Part shown: positions 49,501 to 58,058 of the stretch, one piece after another
Numbering within the stretch: the stretch's first letter is position 1
Layout: each line of letters starts with the position of its first letter
From: a virus
Reading direction: 5' to 3' (one strand)
IMG/VR virus record: IMGVR_UViG_3300010396_000012
Span: 1 to 62,651 of that record
DNA length: 62,651 nt
Notes under the pieces: generated by a model
Databases searched by the model: none
Told to the model about the DNA's origin: nothing
Seen by the model: only the letters and a program-made list of their open reading frames with translations
Program-made: the position numbers and the translations under genes

Positions 49501-50888
49501 GGAATCGGCGACGCACCCGCACCGGGCGGCGGCGGGTTACCTGACCCATCGGTCGGCGCTTCGGTAGATACGGCTTCGGGCGGCGGTGTCTTACCCACTT
49601 GGCTACGACGCTTGAGAGGATTCTTGGAATTGATCGCTTCCTTGTTACCGCCCAAGATACCCAACAATGCACCCATCAAGCCTTGCTGCAGTACACTTTC
49701 CCCACTGAACTGGTTTGAGTTATTCAGCCCTTGATCGACAAGCTGCTGGCCGGTTGCCATACCGGCGTTGACTGCGCCAGCCTGACCTATACGCTTCAAA
49801 AGCTTAGCCCCCGGCGTATGCACGGGAGCGACATTCAACAACGTACCAATAGCGGAGTCAGCAACACCTTGGCGAAGTACCGCATCGGAATCCTGACCGG
49901 CATTCATCTGGTCGGCCACGTTGCCCGTGGTGTTGGCGAGTGCCGTTGCACCGCCCGCTGCCAGTAGCGGAATGTCCGCGCCGCCCGTCGCCAGCGTGGC
50001 CGCCGCGACCGGGATGGCTCCTACCCCGGCCTGACCCAGCAATGCGCCGCCACGGTTCGTCTGCTGCGCCTGAGCGAGGTCTTGGTTGCCTTCCGCCGCC
50101 ATGGTCGAAGCGCCGCCATTGGCCGCGTCGAAGTTCTTGCCGAGCGTGTTCTGCAGCACCGCATACTGCGGATCGTTGTAGTTGTGCCCAAGCATCATCT
50201 GCAAGAACTGTTCGCGATCCTGTCCTGCCTGATTGCGGCCGTGAACAATGTTTCCGTTACCTTGGCGCATCAGCGAGTCACCGAAGTCGCCACCGACGAC
50301 ACGGTTGCCTAGTGCACCCAAAAACGCCAGTGCACCACCACCTAGCTTCTGTGCTTCACCCGCTGCACCCTCCCCGAGCGCTTTACCAAAGCCCGAGTAC
50401 CAGTGACTGTTGTCGGCTTGGTCGCCCGGAAACAGGCGGTCACCCAACTGGCGTGCACGCAGTTCGTATTCAGCTTGGTACGCCTTCAACTGCTGCGGTT
50501 TGATTTTCGGAATCGCCGTGATGCTTGGGTCTACGAATTGCGTCTTGTAATCCAGCGAAAACTGGTCGTAGTCCTGCCGAGTCGGCGGGCGGCCTAGTCC
50601 ACTAGAATACTGCTGCCATGCCACCGGCAGAGGAACAGGAGCACTTGGCTGTGTCGGCTGTTGCTGTGGCGAAGGCATGCCCCCCATACCACCACTGGGC
50701 GATGGTACGGCATTCTGTGAAAAGGTCGGCAAAGGCTGTGCGGGTGCCATCTGTGTCGCCGGCCCTTGCAGCACACGAGGGTCTTGCAGCGGTGCGGGCT
50801 GCGAAGGTGGCAGATTGTAGAGATTAGGCGGGATAGGCTGTGGCCCGCTAGTCTGCGGCAGCGAATAAGCCTGAGTTCCGAGTGCCAT
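43521..50888 (-). CDS. Giant internal virion protein with a HExxH motif
   Basis: A 2455-residue protein. The first 100 residues are Pro/Gln-rich. Membrane-active or amphipathic Gly/Ala-rich segments lie around 285-330 (AGVGAIPVAAATLATGGADI). The middle (about 430-1050) is Ala/Pro-rich and disordered. A zinc-protease-like motif HEIMH occupies residues 1317-1321 in AVHEIMHSAEQLM. The C-terminal quarter resembles large polyvalent protein domains (LPD38-like, from memory; INAYKAFFRVAATGVDAMRR near 2080). It is probably carried in the capsid and injected ahead of DNA. Confidence 0.65.
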   Translation of the reverse strand: MALGTQAYSLPQTSGPQPIPPNLYNLPPSQPAPLQDPRVLQGPATQMAPAQPLPTFSQNAVPSPSGGMGGMPSPQQQPTQPSAPVPLPVAWQQYSSGLGRPPTRQDYDQFSLDYKTQFVDPSITAIPKIKPQQLKAYQAEYELRARQLGDRLFPGDQADNSHWYSGFGKALGEGAAGEAQKLGGGALAFLGALGNRVVGGDFGDSLMRQGNGNIVHGRNQAGQDREQFLQMMLGHNYNDPQYAVLQNTLGKNFDAANGGASTMAAEGNQDLAQAQQTNRGGALLGQAGVGAIPVAAATLATGGADIPLLAAGGATALANTTGNVADQMNAGQDSDAVLRQGVADSAIGTLLNVAPVHTPGAKLLKRIGQAGAVNAGMATGQQLVDQGLNNSNQFSGESVLQQGLMGALLGILGGNKEAINSKNPLKRRSQVGKTPPPEAVSTEAPTDGSGNPPPPGAGASPIPEGAEVLGTQVDGSTVVRMPDGHIAMIPAGTAPAAGNDGNIAAQYNAAVNTNAHATGMTAEQHANSMKEFTKELNGQGRSRTVQAIVKYATTPESAVDGAVQLARHFVPDEEWNAMSAEQRQFAIEEAATYLTKRNPKLDAGAIDQTIQQFGKPAETPAAAAAETTPPSAQPAAQPTPAAAGPTGGEQPLPSDISGQQVPGTAAQAPTPNATIQSVTAGVLDGTDIPTQAKMLYGVATGDVQNPQLHESPLGKAVMRLVQQGNVSSEADVQKLLTGLATSKAAPGNKVTPKAPEAAAPAPAPTPAAAPVPKTNAEQAQDHDNVASTVTEALAPQGTAPTATNKLKARVRKNAEQKYNEQYMQAAMNAGVSGGAGEDAFRSDPHFLAVKTAIQDGRISTPEQLGAFLKNERDIAEKANQQVTTPVTKPKGLKKAAAPPPEPAPAAPVAKPKPLKGGAAKPPKSEAPVANTGAAVTELDQQLRDRFADTLPQHTIDQIHDAVATARMGDSHDLGDLLDGWKQTGDLTNDDVKWLRQQAKTPTMAKATKPLKRTPASLKEDVAEARANESEPNDDYLNDEYHQNNASGESSASLEAQNRLRDERAAGQTRAIIRRDGSVEPLSGVDAVDTHARPGEVVVQRGVGKDDWTVMSHGDDLTGDTAAGKLNRAKDELDQVHEGAQTSGHEESNFGPHGEYTLHMDDLEQMADERHASTVGTEKEVDKIAPVQTKRRVGEIINRVREGADIHETGAELQKLHDDMEAAKMERALRDMGRKPRRGVEYVRQRLQEMIASHEPGSDHYEAGKFAQWLLDKNPNLANYLAVRIHDLGEKGPGGRFSPSQRLFHINSTATNPGTAVHEIMHSAEQLMPEDMQNDIRNEYIGRLQNKLKQVIKNGNKDGERFIQLAIENYAHPSLEAEKEMSLLMRTSKKLPYDEFYKYKNPSEYWAVESTDLLNNRWVKNGKADRIKQWLGGFFQHIKSMLGLDSNHKVSRALDAILKSPGEDYNERMLSSPRGKGEVNDELHDALHEDDEGDDNEEAQAQPVHDNSAETRGFSGVVNHVVEQGMNAHVGVEMALQGLRRLGVKITADNNVDYAISRTRGLRSEYNMTDSYDVFKPFHDWVNKNFQRFGNTMDDSLRNINMFFQNTHWLERVRTAWLMQAPMKSAAMEIQRAKLLDDVQNLKVDPAVAAKQLETMKSDMKYGWEQWGRNHNVPIDVINKKLNELKLKHGMDQNSMAELNKVMEGARQRQTQRLQDAGVVSKDDPWVKLYGWKWYVPLKSAKKTDTPFWGIAQNGNLSLAKLNSTMAAMQGRSTFSESPVFRLYADTAQAGNAHANATLGDALYNLVSDKKARKALGADIETWEGTPHDGYKNASTGEYTARLKMEPNQVLVHDGRTHYVITFPKDSQMARGLWKMNNIAAPDPLGRQVGKVTNAIARIQTTLSPVWQTFTAYARDMTYVPAVLATTRFDNPLEAVPFFARYGVNALKSVAALRQIAPALKSDHLALERMAKADPNSWAAWTLRYMRLGGNNEFVGGFNTNDIQDRLGTGGFNNIPRSADGVWDATKLGWNTVLKYTNRYADFVTQIPRVAAFRTLVEQGIDERDAAAEARRVLDYGESGVQGRRINAYKAFFRVAATGVDAMRRSFVKPTGGYDFPKMAKWMGFYSMLGAAGYMTSSMMLGQDEDGKDNIAKMLPETIATRVLFPIGDQVAGWQMGLGLPQIMMAPGALMAAVAAGHVSPEDAADTYAKLVARNSAIETGGSVDHTPLGFLGSLAKGAITPTVVQPLEDIANNVNHWGVPIHGDARKGHFAADSGRKSTPDVFKEQAQWLNSLTNGTIDFYPEDIQYMVRNYGGQWAGTLISQLESQSMTPKTALPIPGLVKDQDFYQQRQLYDTLGQLDNANKRYNAIVDHAVSSGMSPEQAKQQADLIVARDPDMQKQRQLYSVLQSAAGQRAQEMKALQANKFISATGRELQMKQIDSKLRRTLDSVTDKMP

Positions 50889-51274
50889 TAGCAGGACTCC
50901 AACAATTTGCGCAGATAGTTACGCACCGACTTTTCGTTCTTCATGGAAAGCGTTTTACCGAATGCTGGTGTGGTCTGCAGCATATCGAACGTCGCCGTAC
51001 CTGTAGGCTTGAGGGACGCCAACTCCATCCCTTGGTCGCCGAGCGAAAGTACGTCGTCTGAAAAAGCGAGGTTGTACTCGTTACCGTAACGCTTGAGGCC
51101 GAAGTGTTTTGCGCCCTTGAGTTTATTGACACCCTTCTTGGCTTCTTGGTACGCAAGCCCATACTCGGCAAGCTGTACTTGCAGGTCAGTCGCCATGCGC
51201 TGGTTCGAGCGCAGACCAATCGGCCCACCGGCAGAGGCGTAATTAGGCATCGGGGGATTGAGATTGGTAAGCAT
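50888..51274 (-). CDS. Virion-region protein, 128 residues
   Basis: A 128-residue protein (MLTNLNPPMPNYASAGGPIG), one-base overlap with both neighbours. Mixed helix and strand (LQVQLAEYGLAYQEAKKGVN), no membrane span. It sits between the giant protein and the transglycosylase, so it is probably another internal virion component. No family recognised. Confidence 0.5.
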   Translation of the reverse strand: MLTNLNPPMPNYASAGGPIGLRSNQRMATDLQVQLAEYGLAYQEAKKGVNKLKGAKHFGLKRYGNEYNLAFSDDVLSLGDQGMELASLKPTGTATFDMLQTTPAFGKTLSMKNEKSVRNYLRKLLESC

Positions 51275-51954
51275 CAGCCAGCATCCGCCACAAGTTCAGG
51301 TTGCTGCGCACGCGCCAAGTAGTCATTCAGACCGGACTCCAAAGGAGTGCCTTTGACAACGTATCGCAAATAGGTAAGTGCAGGCTGTACCACTCGACCG
51401 CCTACACGGAAAGGTTTGTCCCAACGATTCGGCTGATTAGCCAGTGCTGGAAGATAATGCGCCACGATAGCTTTGTAAGGGTCGTTACCGTAAGCTGCAA
51501 GACGTGCGGCTACATCGTGCGCGAACTTAGCGTCCTGAACTTGCGGCGGAGCCAGTGCAGCTTTCGGATACCCACCGTACCCATTCCATGTGCTGTCCGT
51601 GTACTGGTAAGCACCCGAAGCCGAGCTACGCGGGTTTACTGCTTGGTAGTTACCGTTTGACTCCCGCTGTTTGATAATACCCGTCAACGTATGCGCAAGA
51701 TTTGAGTTGGCTTCGGGTTCCGGTGCCTGTCGCTGAGACATCTGTTGGACTTGCTGCGGGCCAATGAAGTAATTTCGATTGTATGCTTCTGGCCCCATCG
51801 GCTGCCGATCCGGCATCATCGGCATATAATCTTCGGGTAGTCCTGCGGAACCTTGCGCTGGCCCTTGTGGTGCAGCCATATTCTGGCTAAGTGCTGGCAG
51901 ACTCGCCAAACCACCGAGTCCTGCTAAGGCTTCCAACTGCATCGGATCGGCCAT
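51274..51954 (-). CDS. Virion-associated lytic transglycosylase
   Basis: A 226-residue protein. The N-terminal 75 residues are Pro/Met/Gln-rich and disordered. From about 85 the domain reads TLTGIIKQRESNGNYQAVNP, then SASGAYQYTDSTWNGYGG, the catalytic Glu-Ser helix and G-x-Y-Q signature of lysozyme-like transglycosylases (catalytic E of RESNG, about residue 97). It would loosen peptidoglycan as the tail penetrates. No signal peptide, as expected for a virion enzyme. Confidence 0.75.
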   Translation of the reverse strand: MADPMQLEALAGLGGLASLPALSQNMAAPQGPAQGSAGLPEDYMPMMPDRQPMGPEAYNRNYFIGPQQVQQMSQRQAPEPEANSNLAHTLTGIIKQRESNGNYQAVNPRSSASGAYQYTDSTWNGYGGYPKAALAPPQVQDAKFAHDVAARLAAYGNDPYKAIVAHYLPALANQPNRWDKPFRVGGRVVQPALTYLRYVVKGTPLESGLNDYLARAQQPELVADAG

Positions 51955-52793
51955 TAGTATCCTGCATCCTGCATGACTTGACCCGGCGGACTATAGGTAC
52001 CGTACCCACCCATAGGTTGCGTCATCGGACGCTGCGGCGTACCCGGATTGTAGCCACCGTTGCCCAGTCCGTAGGTACCCAGTTCAGCGTTCGACGGCAT
52101 ACGCATCTGCATCGGCGGCTGCTGCGGCTGTTCCTGCGGCTGTTCCTGTGGCTGTGCAAAGAACGGATCGAGCGGGTGCCCTGCAGGCTGCCCCATCGGC
52201 GGGAACGCGCCGGCTCGTGCATTGTAGTAGTTCGCCTGCCCGAGGTCACGAATGTAGCCGCCGATACCGTAGCGACCGTACTGCGCCATGGCATTATAGT
52301 TATTAATCTGTGCCTGTGCGAGGTTCCCCTGCATCTGCTGCGGGAAATACAACTGCTGCATTAGGCGACTGGTATCTGCATCGCCCACCCAGTGCGGTTG
52401 GCCGTTGGCGTCGTGCATGACATAGCGCGTCTGGCCCTGTGAATTAATACCAGACGGCGTGAAGCCGCCATACTCGGCGACGTTTCCATAGAACGGTTGC
52501 GTGATGCCCGTAAGCATAGCAATACGTTCGTCCAGCGGAAGTTGCTGCTGTGCTAGTTGCGTACGATAGAACTGATTCTGGATAGCTGGATGCTGTACAT
52601 CGAACGGAAGTGCTGCATTGTCGCGCACATCATTACGCTGGATACCGGCCAGTCGATACGGATTCAGCACATTGTAGTCATAATCCTGCGCACGCGCCTG
52701 ACGCACGTTGCTTTCCAATCGCTGCTGTTGGTTCGCGCCAAGATCGAAGCCTTGGACAGAACTACCAAAGGGGTCAAACATTACGTGGCGCAT
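51954..52793 (-). CDS. Internal virion protein candidate, Gln/Gly/Pro-rich
   Basis: A 279-residue protein (MRHVMFDPFGSSVQGFDLGA) overlapping the upstream stop by one base (TAATG). The first half is helical with repeated Gln-rich stretches; the C-terminal 80 residues are Gln-, Pro- and Gly-rich, including a tandem QPQEQPQEQPQQPP block. Probably an ejection-type virion protein on the basis of place and composition. Confidence 0.5.
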   Translation of the reverse strand: MRHVMFDPFGSSVQGFDLGANQQQRLESNVRQARAQDYDYNVLNPYRLAGIQRNDVRDNAALPFDVQHPAIQNQFYRTQLAQQQLPLDERIAMLTGITQPFYGNVAEYGGFTPSGINSQGQTRYVMHDANGQPHWVGDADTSRLMQQLYFPQQMQGNLAQAQINNYNAMAQYGRYGIGGYIRDLGQANYYNARAGAFPPMGQPAGHPLDPFFAQPQEQPQEQPQQPPMQMRMPSNAELGTYGLGNGGYNPGTPQRPMTQPMGGYGTYSPPGQVMQDAGY

Positions 52794-53560
52794 TATTTCA
52801 TTCCCATGCTAGGTACGCCGTACATGCTACGGACAGCACGACGAGCATCTTCCGATGATCCTTTCATTGCCCAGCCATTGCCGATGGCTGAAACAGTATC
52901 CCCCAGCGTATCGTACGCCTGACTCACTTCACCGACTGCACTGGCAAGACCCTGCCGCACCATGGACGCGATACCCAAACCGATGTTCGCCATTGCAGTC
53001 TTGCGGTCAAAAGCACGAAGGTTATGCTGGTCAGTCCACGTCAGTTCGTAGCGTGTGCCCAAGTTCCAGCCCGACACTATGGCGTGTGTACGTGCAATTG
53101 CCATGTCATAGTCGAGCCGACGCTGCTGTCCGATGTTGTATTTCGGTAGACGGCGACGTGCTTCAAACCACTGACGTTCATTCACTGAGGTCGATGCGAT
53201 ACCACCGGGCAGTGACGCGTAGAAGTCGTAAGGGTAGATGGGGTTCAGTGTACCGCTAAAAGCTTCACTGGCCGACTGCGCAATCTGTGGCTGGTGCTGC
53301 CCCGTAAAGAACGCGTAGTCTTGCTTATTGATGTTGTAGTAGTTCTGGCCGAGGTCGATGACCTTCTGCTTCAACTCGTATTCGGCAATAGCGATAGCGA
53401 GCAGACCAAGCCCACGCATACCACCCTTGTCTATACTGGACGCGAGATTAGTGACCGCATCCTCGCCTGCGATCATCTGTGTCTGACCCACGCCCGAGTA
53501 GCCATTCTGGCTAGGACGGTAGTTCACCATCATCCCGTAGCTAGAGTATTGGTCAGCCAT
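52793..53560 (-). CDS. Internal virion protein candidate, helical
   Basis: A 255-residue protein; the start at 53560 (MADQYSSYGMMVNYRPSQNG) overlaps the upstream gene by 8 bases. It has hydrophobic helices (GLGLLAIAIAEYELKQKVID) and Tyr/Asn-rich turns. It shares a general layout with the upstream 250-residue protein (N-terminal helix with Q/Y patches, a middle WFEARRRLPKYN), which may reflect a common origin. Function unknown; likely in the virion. Confidence 0.5.
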   Translation of the reverse strand: MADQYSSYGMMVNYRPSQNGYSGVGQTQMIAGEDAVTNLASSIDKGGMRGLGLLAIAIAEYELKQKVIDLGQNYYNINKQDYAFFTGQHQPQIAQSASEAFSGTLNPIYPYDFYASLPGGIASTSVNERQWFEARRRLPKYNIGQQRRLDYDMAIARTHAIVSGWNLGTRYELTWTDQHNLRAFDRKTAMANIGLGIASMVRQGLASAVGEVSQAYDTLGDTVSAIGNGWAMKGSSEDARRAVRSMYGVPSMGMK

Positions 53561-54305
53561 TGCTCTGTCCCGGCTGCATGAACGGTACACCTTTCCAACC
53601 CGAGTCGGTTGACGAACGCATACCTATGGAAGGTGCATCGCGGAACTGTGTGCCCTGTGCAAAGTAATCGGCCACATCAGACAGCCCACGACGGTATCCT
53701 GCAAACTTCGCTGCGCCATTACCGTACGTCGCCAACTGATCCGCCATATCCCCGATCTGGCTGGTGAGATTGGTCAGTCCATACTGCAGCGCCGGCACCA
53801 CGGCCGAGCCTTGCTTGATACCCATGTTGTGGACGGCCATACGCTTGTACCACCGCTGGTCGTTGCGTACATCGTACCAGTATTCCTCAAACCGGAACAG
53901 GTAGTTGGCCCAGTCGCTTTCGACACGCGGAAGGTCTACGGCCGACTCCGTGATGCGGCTATCCGGCGTGCTTCCGTACATCGCTGCATGCCGTGCCCAC
54001 CATCCTACGGTATCTGTACTCGACCCACCATACGGCCCTGTGTTGGCATTAAGCATGGTCGTCATGCGCGCTGCGTAATTACGCGTGTACGGTAGATCGG
54101 TACTCAAGTCTCCAATCAGCGGCAGTTCCACACCTTGCTGGAAAGTGCTGAAATAAAACTGCCGTTGTGCCGCATATAGGTTGTAATACTGCTGAGCAAT
54201 AGCGACTGACTTGAACGACTGCATAAGCGAGCCGATAGCAGACGCCGCTTCCACGACCTGCGTAATTGCCTCTGTTTCGTCGTAGATGAATTGCTGAGAT
54301 ACCAT
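53553..54305 (-). CDS. Internal virion protein candidate, helical
   Basis: A 250-residue protein. The ATG at 54305 overlaps the upstream stop (TGATG), so an upstream extension of the frame is rejected. The first 60 residues are helical (AITQVVEAASAIGSLMQSFK), followed by Tyr- and Gln-rich stretches (QQYYNLYAAQRQFYFSTFQQ). Along with the next two genes it probably forms the set of proteins ejected with DNA, as T7 gp14-16 do. Confidence 0.55.
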   Translation of the reverse strand: MVSQQFIYDETEAITQVVEAASAIGSLMQSFKSVAIAQQYYNLYAAQRQFYFSTFQQGVELPLIGDLSTDLPYTRNYAARMTTMLNANTGPYGGSSTDTVGWWARHAAMYGSTPDSRITESAVDLPRVESDWANYLFRFEEYWYDVRNDQRWYKRMAVHNMGIKQGSAVVPALQYGLTNLTSQIGDMADQLATYGNGAAKFAGYRRGLSDVADYFAQGTQFRDAPSIGMRSSTDSGWKGVPFMQPGQSNG

Positions 54306-54832
54306 CAGTTCACCAAATAAGGCGCCAATGCGATCTTGAGCGGTAGTGAGCGGTTCGACATCAGCATCGGCCCACCCACCAAGTAAAGAATCATGGAAAA
54401 GATTTCCAGCGGTACAAGCTGTGTCGCCGAAGTCAGCTTGTCGTAGATCGTGTACTCCGAGTTCTGCATTGCGTCTACTTTCAGCGCTACACCATCCTTG
54501 TGCGCATTGCACATGATCGTGAGAATCGGCACGAGGATAGGCGCATTCTTCGCCCAAAAGTCATTGGCGTTCAGCGCGTACACCAAGTCCTGCATGACTC
54601 GCAGCCCACGACCTGACTCCGGTTTACGCATGGAGATAATCATGTTCGCCATAGACACGGCAACTTCAATTGCCATCATGGCCCATGCACGATACCCCAT
54701 CTTGTTCGGGTCTTTCTCGATGTCCTCGTTGGTCGGGATGTCGAAATGTTCTTTGAAAATACCGCGCAGCACTTCGTCCACTTCGGACTGCTTGGCGATG
54801 GCACGCATGGTCGATTCAGGAAGTGTGTTCAT
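54305..54832 (-). CDS. Virion-region protein with hydrophobic helices, 175 residues
   Basis: A 175-residue protein (MNTLPESTMRAIAKQSEVDE). Two or three hydrophobic helices (AWAMMAIEVAVSMANMIISM, LVPLEIFSMILYLVGG) suggest membrane association during ejection. It lies between the nozzle gene and the internal virion genes with 1-4 base overlaps. No family recognised. Confidence 0.5.
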   Translation of the reverse strand: MNTLPESTMRAIAKQSEVDEVLRGIFKEHFDIPTNEDIEKDPNKMGYRAWAMMAIEVAVSMANMIISMRKPESGRGLRVMQDLVYALNANDFWAKNAPILVPILTIMCNAHKDGVALKVDAMQNSEYTIYDKLTSATQLVPLEIFSMILYLVGGPMLMSNRSLPLKIALAPYLVN

Positions 54833-56637
54833 TGTTCTGTGAGGTCTTCGGTTGAGGTAGCGATGTGGAGTTCGTAGACGTTGGCCGTCCCTTCCAACTC
54901 AAACTCGTACTCTACGCCTTGAACGGACGGCGGTAAAGTAAATGGCTTCTGGCTGTATACTGGCGTGTCGTAAGTGCAGCATCCATCGACGTAGACACGG
55001 AACCGCAGCGTCCCACAATCATGCAGGATTTTAGCGGCTGCGAACGTCGTAATGCCGGGAAGCACGAATCGCTTCGACTTCCAGCTATACGTTAACTTCT
55101 GTGCGTCTCGATAAGCGTCTTTAGCCCCCATATTTGGGAATGGCATTTCCCAAACACCACCTGCATTGTCTAGTACAGCTAGACCATTATTCGTCCACAC
55201 ACTGCTCAAGACATCCGGGCTTTTGTAGTCGAACGTGCTTAGACGAGCGTAAGGACGGTCACCGTCCAACGTAGAGCCGGTATCGAACATATACCCGATA
55301 GGCAGGAATGACCCACCATTGATCGGCACATCGCAGAATCCAAAGTATATGCCATGGTAGAAGATACCATACGTAGTGTCCGCAAAGTCTACATCTACGC
55401 ATGTTAACGCATTAGCATTGGTCGAGTCCAAGTATTGCGCATGATATAGTGGATAGACAGAGTTAGTCAAAGACGAGGTAAGCACACGCATACCTTCTTG
55501 ACTGAGCGATATGAGGCCCGAGGGAGAGGCGTAGACCGCACCCGAAGGAGTCTCGGCCATCGTATTCACTAGACACGGGTAGGACTCTTGCGCCGGAATG
55601 ATATTCGCCTGCAAACCTACTTCGCCCATGCTAAGCGAAAGCACGTACGGCTTTGCTTCTGTACCTACGTACACCGTGTCGTAATGCGACGCCATTGCGG
55701 TGATGTTGACCGGCACTTGGTACGTGTTCTCTGTGGGCCACGCATGCGTCATATGCCGTTCGGACACCGCAATGGTGCCATCCGAGGTAGCGGCCACTAG
55801 CCAGCCGCCTTCGGTGTTGCAAAGATAGTTGTAGGTGTAGATAGCTGGCGGATAGAACCGTCCCGCTAGGTACCGATCCAAGGGCTTCGTGGTGACGCTG
55901 CCATTGTCAATGAAGCTGTACTCGCGCCCAAGACCTGCTGAGTAAGCTACGTACGAATTAATATCCGCACACAGATACCAGTCGGTGTCCAGCTTGTTGT
56001 CCAACTCCTGCCCCGTGGACAATCCTGTCATACTGCGGTACAGACGCAGATGGCAATTCTCGCGTATGTTAGCTGCCTGCACACGAGCAAGCACCCAGCA
56101 ACTATCGCCTTCAAAATACTGCGCCGTAGCACTTTGGCCCGGTAGCAACGAGAGCGGCGATTCTTCGGTCTTATTACCCGTCGTGCGTACCAAGCTGCAT
56201 GCATAGATGCGGTTCACAGGTTTCTGTGATTGATACTCCGGTGTCCACGTCATCGTGGTCTGCGACATCATGACTGGCGCAGTCACACCGACTTCCAAGA
56301 TGGCGTCGATGTTGACGAAATTATTCTGATAGCAGATATTGCTGCGATCCGAGTCTACGATAGATGGATTCAGTCCAATGACTGTACCTGTAGGATATGT
56401 TGGATCATTCAGTATAACTGCTTTCTGTAGATTGATGGTGTACAGATTCGTACCATCGAAACCCAGTGTGTAGCGATTGACCAACCCACCCTGCTTACTC
56501 TGCCATTTAGCAAGCGGACGCAATGCACCGTCCCACAACAAACAGTTATGAGCTACCTGTGCCACATCAGGGTCAGCATTGCGGGTAGCAATACTGAGGT
56601 TCATACCCCCGAAGCGTTTTATGCGGATGCTAGGCAT
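54829..56637 (-). CDS. Tail nozzle-like protein
   Basis: A 602-residue protein that starts like podovirus nozzle proteins: RFGGMNLSIATRNADPDVAQ then AHNCLLWDGALRPLAKW (about 7-43). The rest is repetitive beta-sheet with Gly/Asp turns, consistent with a beta-propeller tube that extends the connector. It would form the DNA exit channel below the adaptor. Length fits the 550-800 residue range for the family. Confidence 0.65.
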   Translation of the reverse strand: MPSIRIKRFGGMNLSIATRNADPDVAQVAHNCLLWDGALRPLAKWQSKQGGLVNRYTLGFDGTNLYTINLQKAVILNDPTYPTGTVIGLNPSIVDSDRSNICYQNNFVNIDAILEVGVTAPVMMSQTTMTWTPEYQSQKPVNRIYACSLVRTTGNKTEESPLSLLPGQSATAQYFEGDSCWVLARVQAANIRENCHLRLYRSMTGLSTGQELDNKLDTDWYLCADINSYVAYSAGLGREYSFIDNGSVTTKPLDRYLAGRFYPPAIYTYNYLCNTEGGWLVAATSDGTIAVSERHMTHAWPTENTYQVPVNITAMASHYDTVYVGTEAKPYVLSLSMGEVGLQANIIPAQESYPCLVNTMAETPSGAVYASPSGLISLSQEGMRVLTSSLTNSVYPLYHAQYLDSTNANALTCVDVDFADTTYGIFYHGIYFGFCDVPINGGSFLPIGYMFDTGSTLDGDRPYARLSTFDYKSPDVLSSVWTNNGLAVLDNAGGVWEMPFPNMGAKDAYRDAQKLTYSWKSKRFVLPGITTFAAAKILHDCGTLRFRVYVDGCCTYDTPVYSQKPFTLPPSVQGVEYEFELEGTANVYELHIATSTEDLTEQ

Positions 56638-58058
56638 TAGACAATAATCGCGGCCAATGTTGCTGCAGTAACCGTCTGCGTTCCTGCGAGGGCTGTGGTA
56701 CTGATAGTGATCGTAGCCGAGCTAAGCGGGCCTTGCACCAAGCACACGATACACTGCTTACCTGCTACGGCGATACGGCTTGAATAAAGCACGACAGCAC
56801 CAGAAGTGATTATCGCCACACCAAAAGCTGGTGTTCCCGCAGCAGTATCGGTTACGCATACTTCGCCAACAAGGAGCGCCGTCTGCCCTGTGGTTAAGGT
56901 AAGGCTTGTAGCGGTAGCAGCGACGGTATTTGTGTACGCACTAGCCGCTTCACCTGCATGCGTACCCGCGCCGACAATAGTGGCGCTGAGAGCCGCAATC
57001 GCTTGGGCTACTACCTTGGAAGTCGTTGCCAGTGTGTCTTCGGCGGGGTTGAACGTCCCTGAACTATCGGCCATGGCTACAATACCATGGACACCGACGG
57101 CCGCATTGTTCAGCGTGATGTTATAGGTCGAGCCTACCTTGACGATATTGCCGCCATTGGTAAGCACTACGTTGCCGACAGGCGCAAAGCCTGACGTGAT
57201 GTTCGTTATCTGCCCTTGGGCATTGATCGTGAGGTCGCCGTACGTGCCTGCCGCAACACCCGTGTTCGAGAGGCTAAGCGTCGGGTTAACTGTTGGCGTG
57301 CCAGACAGCGAAAGTCCCGTACCCACGTTGACTTGCTGGACAGTGCCCGTACCACCGCCACCGCCGCCCGTGATCGTGAAGCCCGCTGCCCACGACCCCG
57401 TAACGGTAATGCCACCCGCACCTGTAAAGGTCGGCCCCGTCAGCCCGAGGGTAAGCATGGTACCCGCGATGCTACCCGTAAGGATAGGGCTATTGATCGT
57501 AAGTGTGGTTATACCGCCTGTACCACTGCCGCCACTACTGCTTCCCCCGCAGCACCCGGCGTCATTCCCTTCGTAGGAAAACACCAGATTGGGCCACACG
57601 CCTTGTACGGATATGCCGTCGCTGCCCAAGAAGTTAGGCGGCTGCGTTCCTACGGTATAGGTTGTCGTAGAGCCGGCAACAGCGCTAGTGACTTGCGAGA
57701 TACCATTACCCTGCACCACGACATTAGCTGGCGAGGGGTTAGCCGCAATAATGTCCTGAATAGCCTGCGCGCCAACGTGGTCGTAAATCTGCGTGTTGAC
57801 GGCACTAAAAGGCTGCGCGGTAGACCCTGACTGCGCACGCACCACTTCAAGATAATTGGTCTGTGTGCTGATGACCTTGACTTCTTCCGAGTAAATCTCA
57901 TTCGTCAGAGTAAGGTACGTCCAGTCTCCTGCTACGAAGTTAAGGTTCGCATTGATGATCGACAGCGTGTTCGCATCGACAGGAAGCAATTGAGTAGCCG
58001 CCGAGACATCGCTCGTCAGCGTACCTTCGACCTTGGTATAGAGAATCTTGAGAGCCAT
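56637..58058 (-). CDS. Tail fibre protein with shared N-terminal domain and Gly-rich stalk
   Basis: A 473-residue protein. Residues 1-105 are the shared tail domain (EVVRAQSGSTAQPFSAVN, closing AIQDII). After a linker a Gly-rich beta stalk follows (ITGGGGGGTGTVQQV and a CCGGSSSGGSGTGG spacer), then a C-terminal beta domain (GEAASAYTNTVAATATS, LTTGQTALLVGEVCV) that resembles small-beta fibre tips. Likely a main fibre attached through the common N-terminal anchor. Receptor-binding role inferred. Confidence 0.65.
   Translation of the reverse strand: MALKILYTKVEGTLTSDVSAATQLLPVDANTLSIINANLNFVAGDWTYLTLTNEIYSEEVKVISTQTNYLEVVRAQSGSTAQPFSAVNTQIYDHVGAQAIQDIIAANPSPANVVVQGNGISQVTSAVAGSTTTYTVGTQPPNFLGSDGISVQGVWPNLVFSYEGNDAGCCGGSSSGGSGTGGITTLTINSPILTGSIAGTMLTLGLTGPTFTGAGGITVTGSWAAGFTITGGGGGGTGTVQQVNVGTGLSLSGTPTVNPTLSLSNTGVAAGTYGDLTINAQGQITNITSGFAPVGNVVLTNGGNIVKVGSTYNITLNNAAVGVHGIVAMADSSGTFNPAEDTLATTSKVVAQAIAALSATIVGAGTHAGEAASAYTNTVAATATSLTLTTGQTALLVGEVCVTDTAAGTPAFGVAIITSGAVVLYSSRIAVAGKQCIVCLVQGPLSSATITISTTALAGTQTVTAATLAAIIV

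Noticed and set aside
54306-54557. N-terminal extension of the 250-residue virion protein
   Set aside because: The extended frame fully overlaps the upstream gene and has unlikely composition. The internal ATG at 54305 gives a TGATG coupling typical of this operon.
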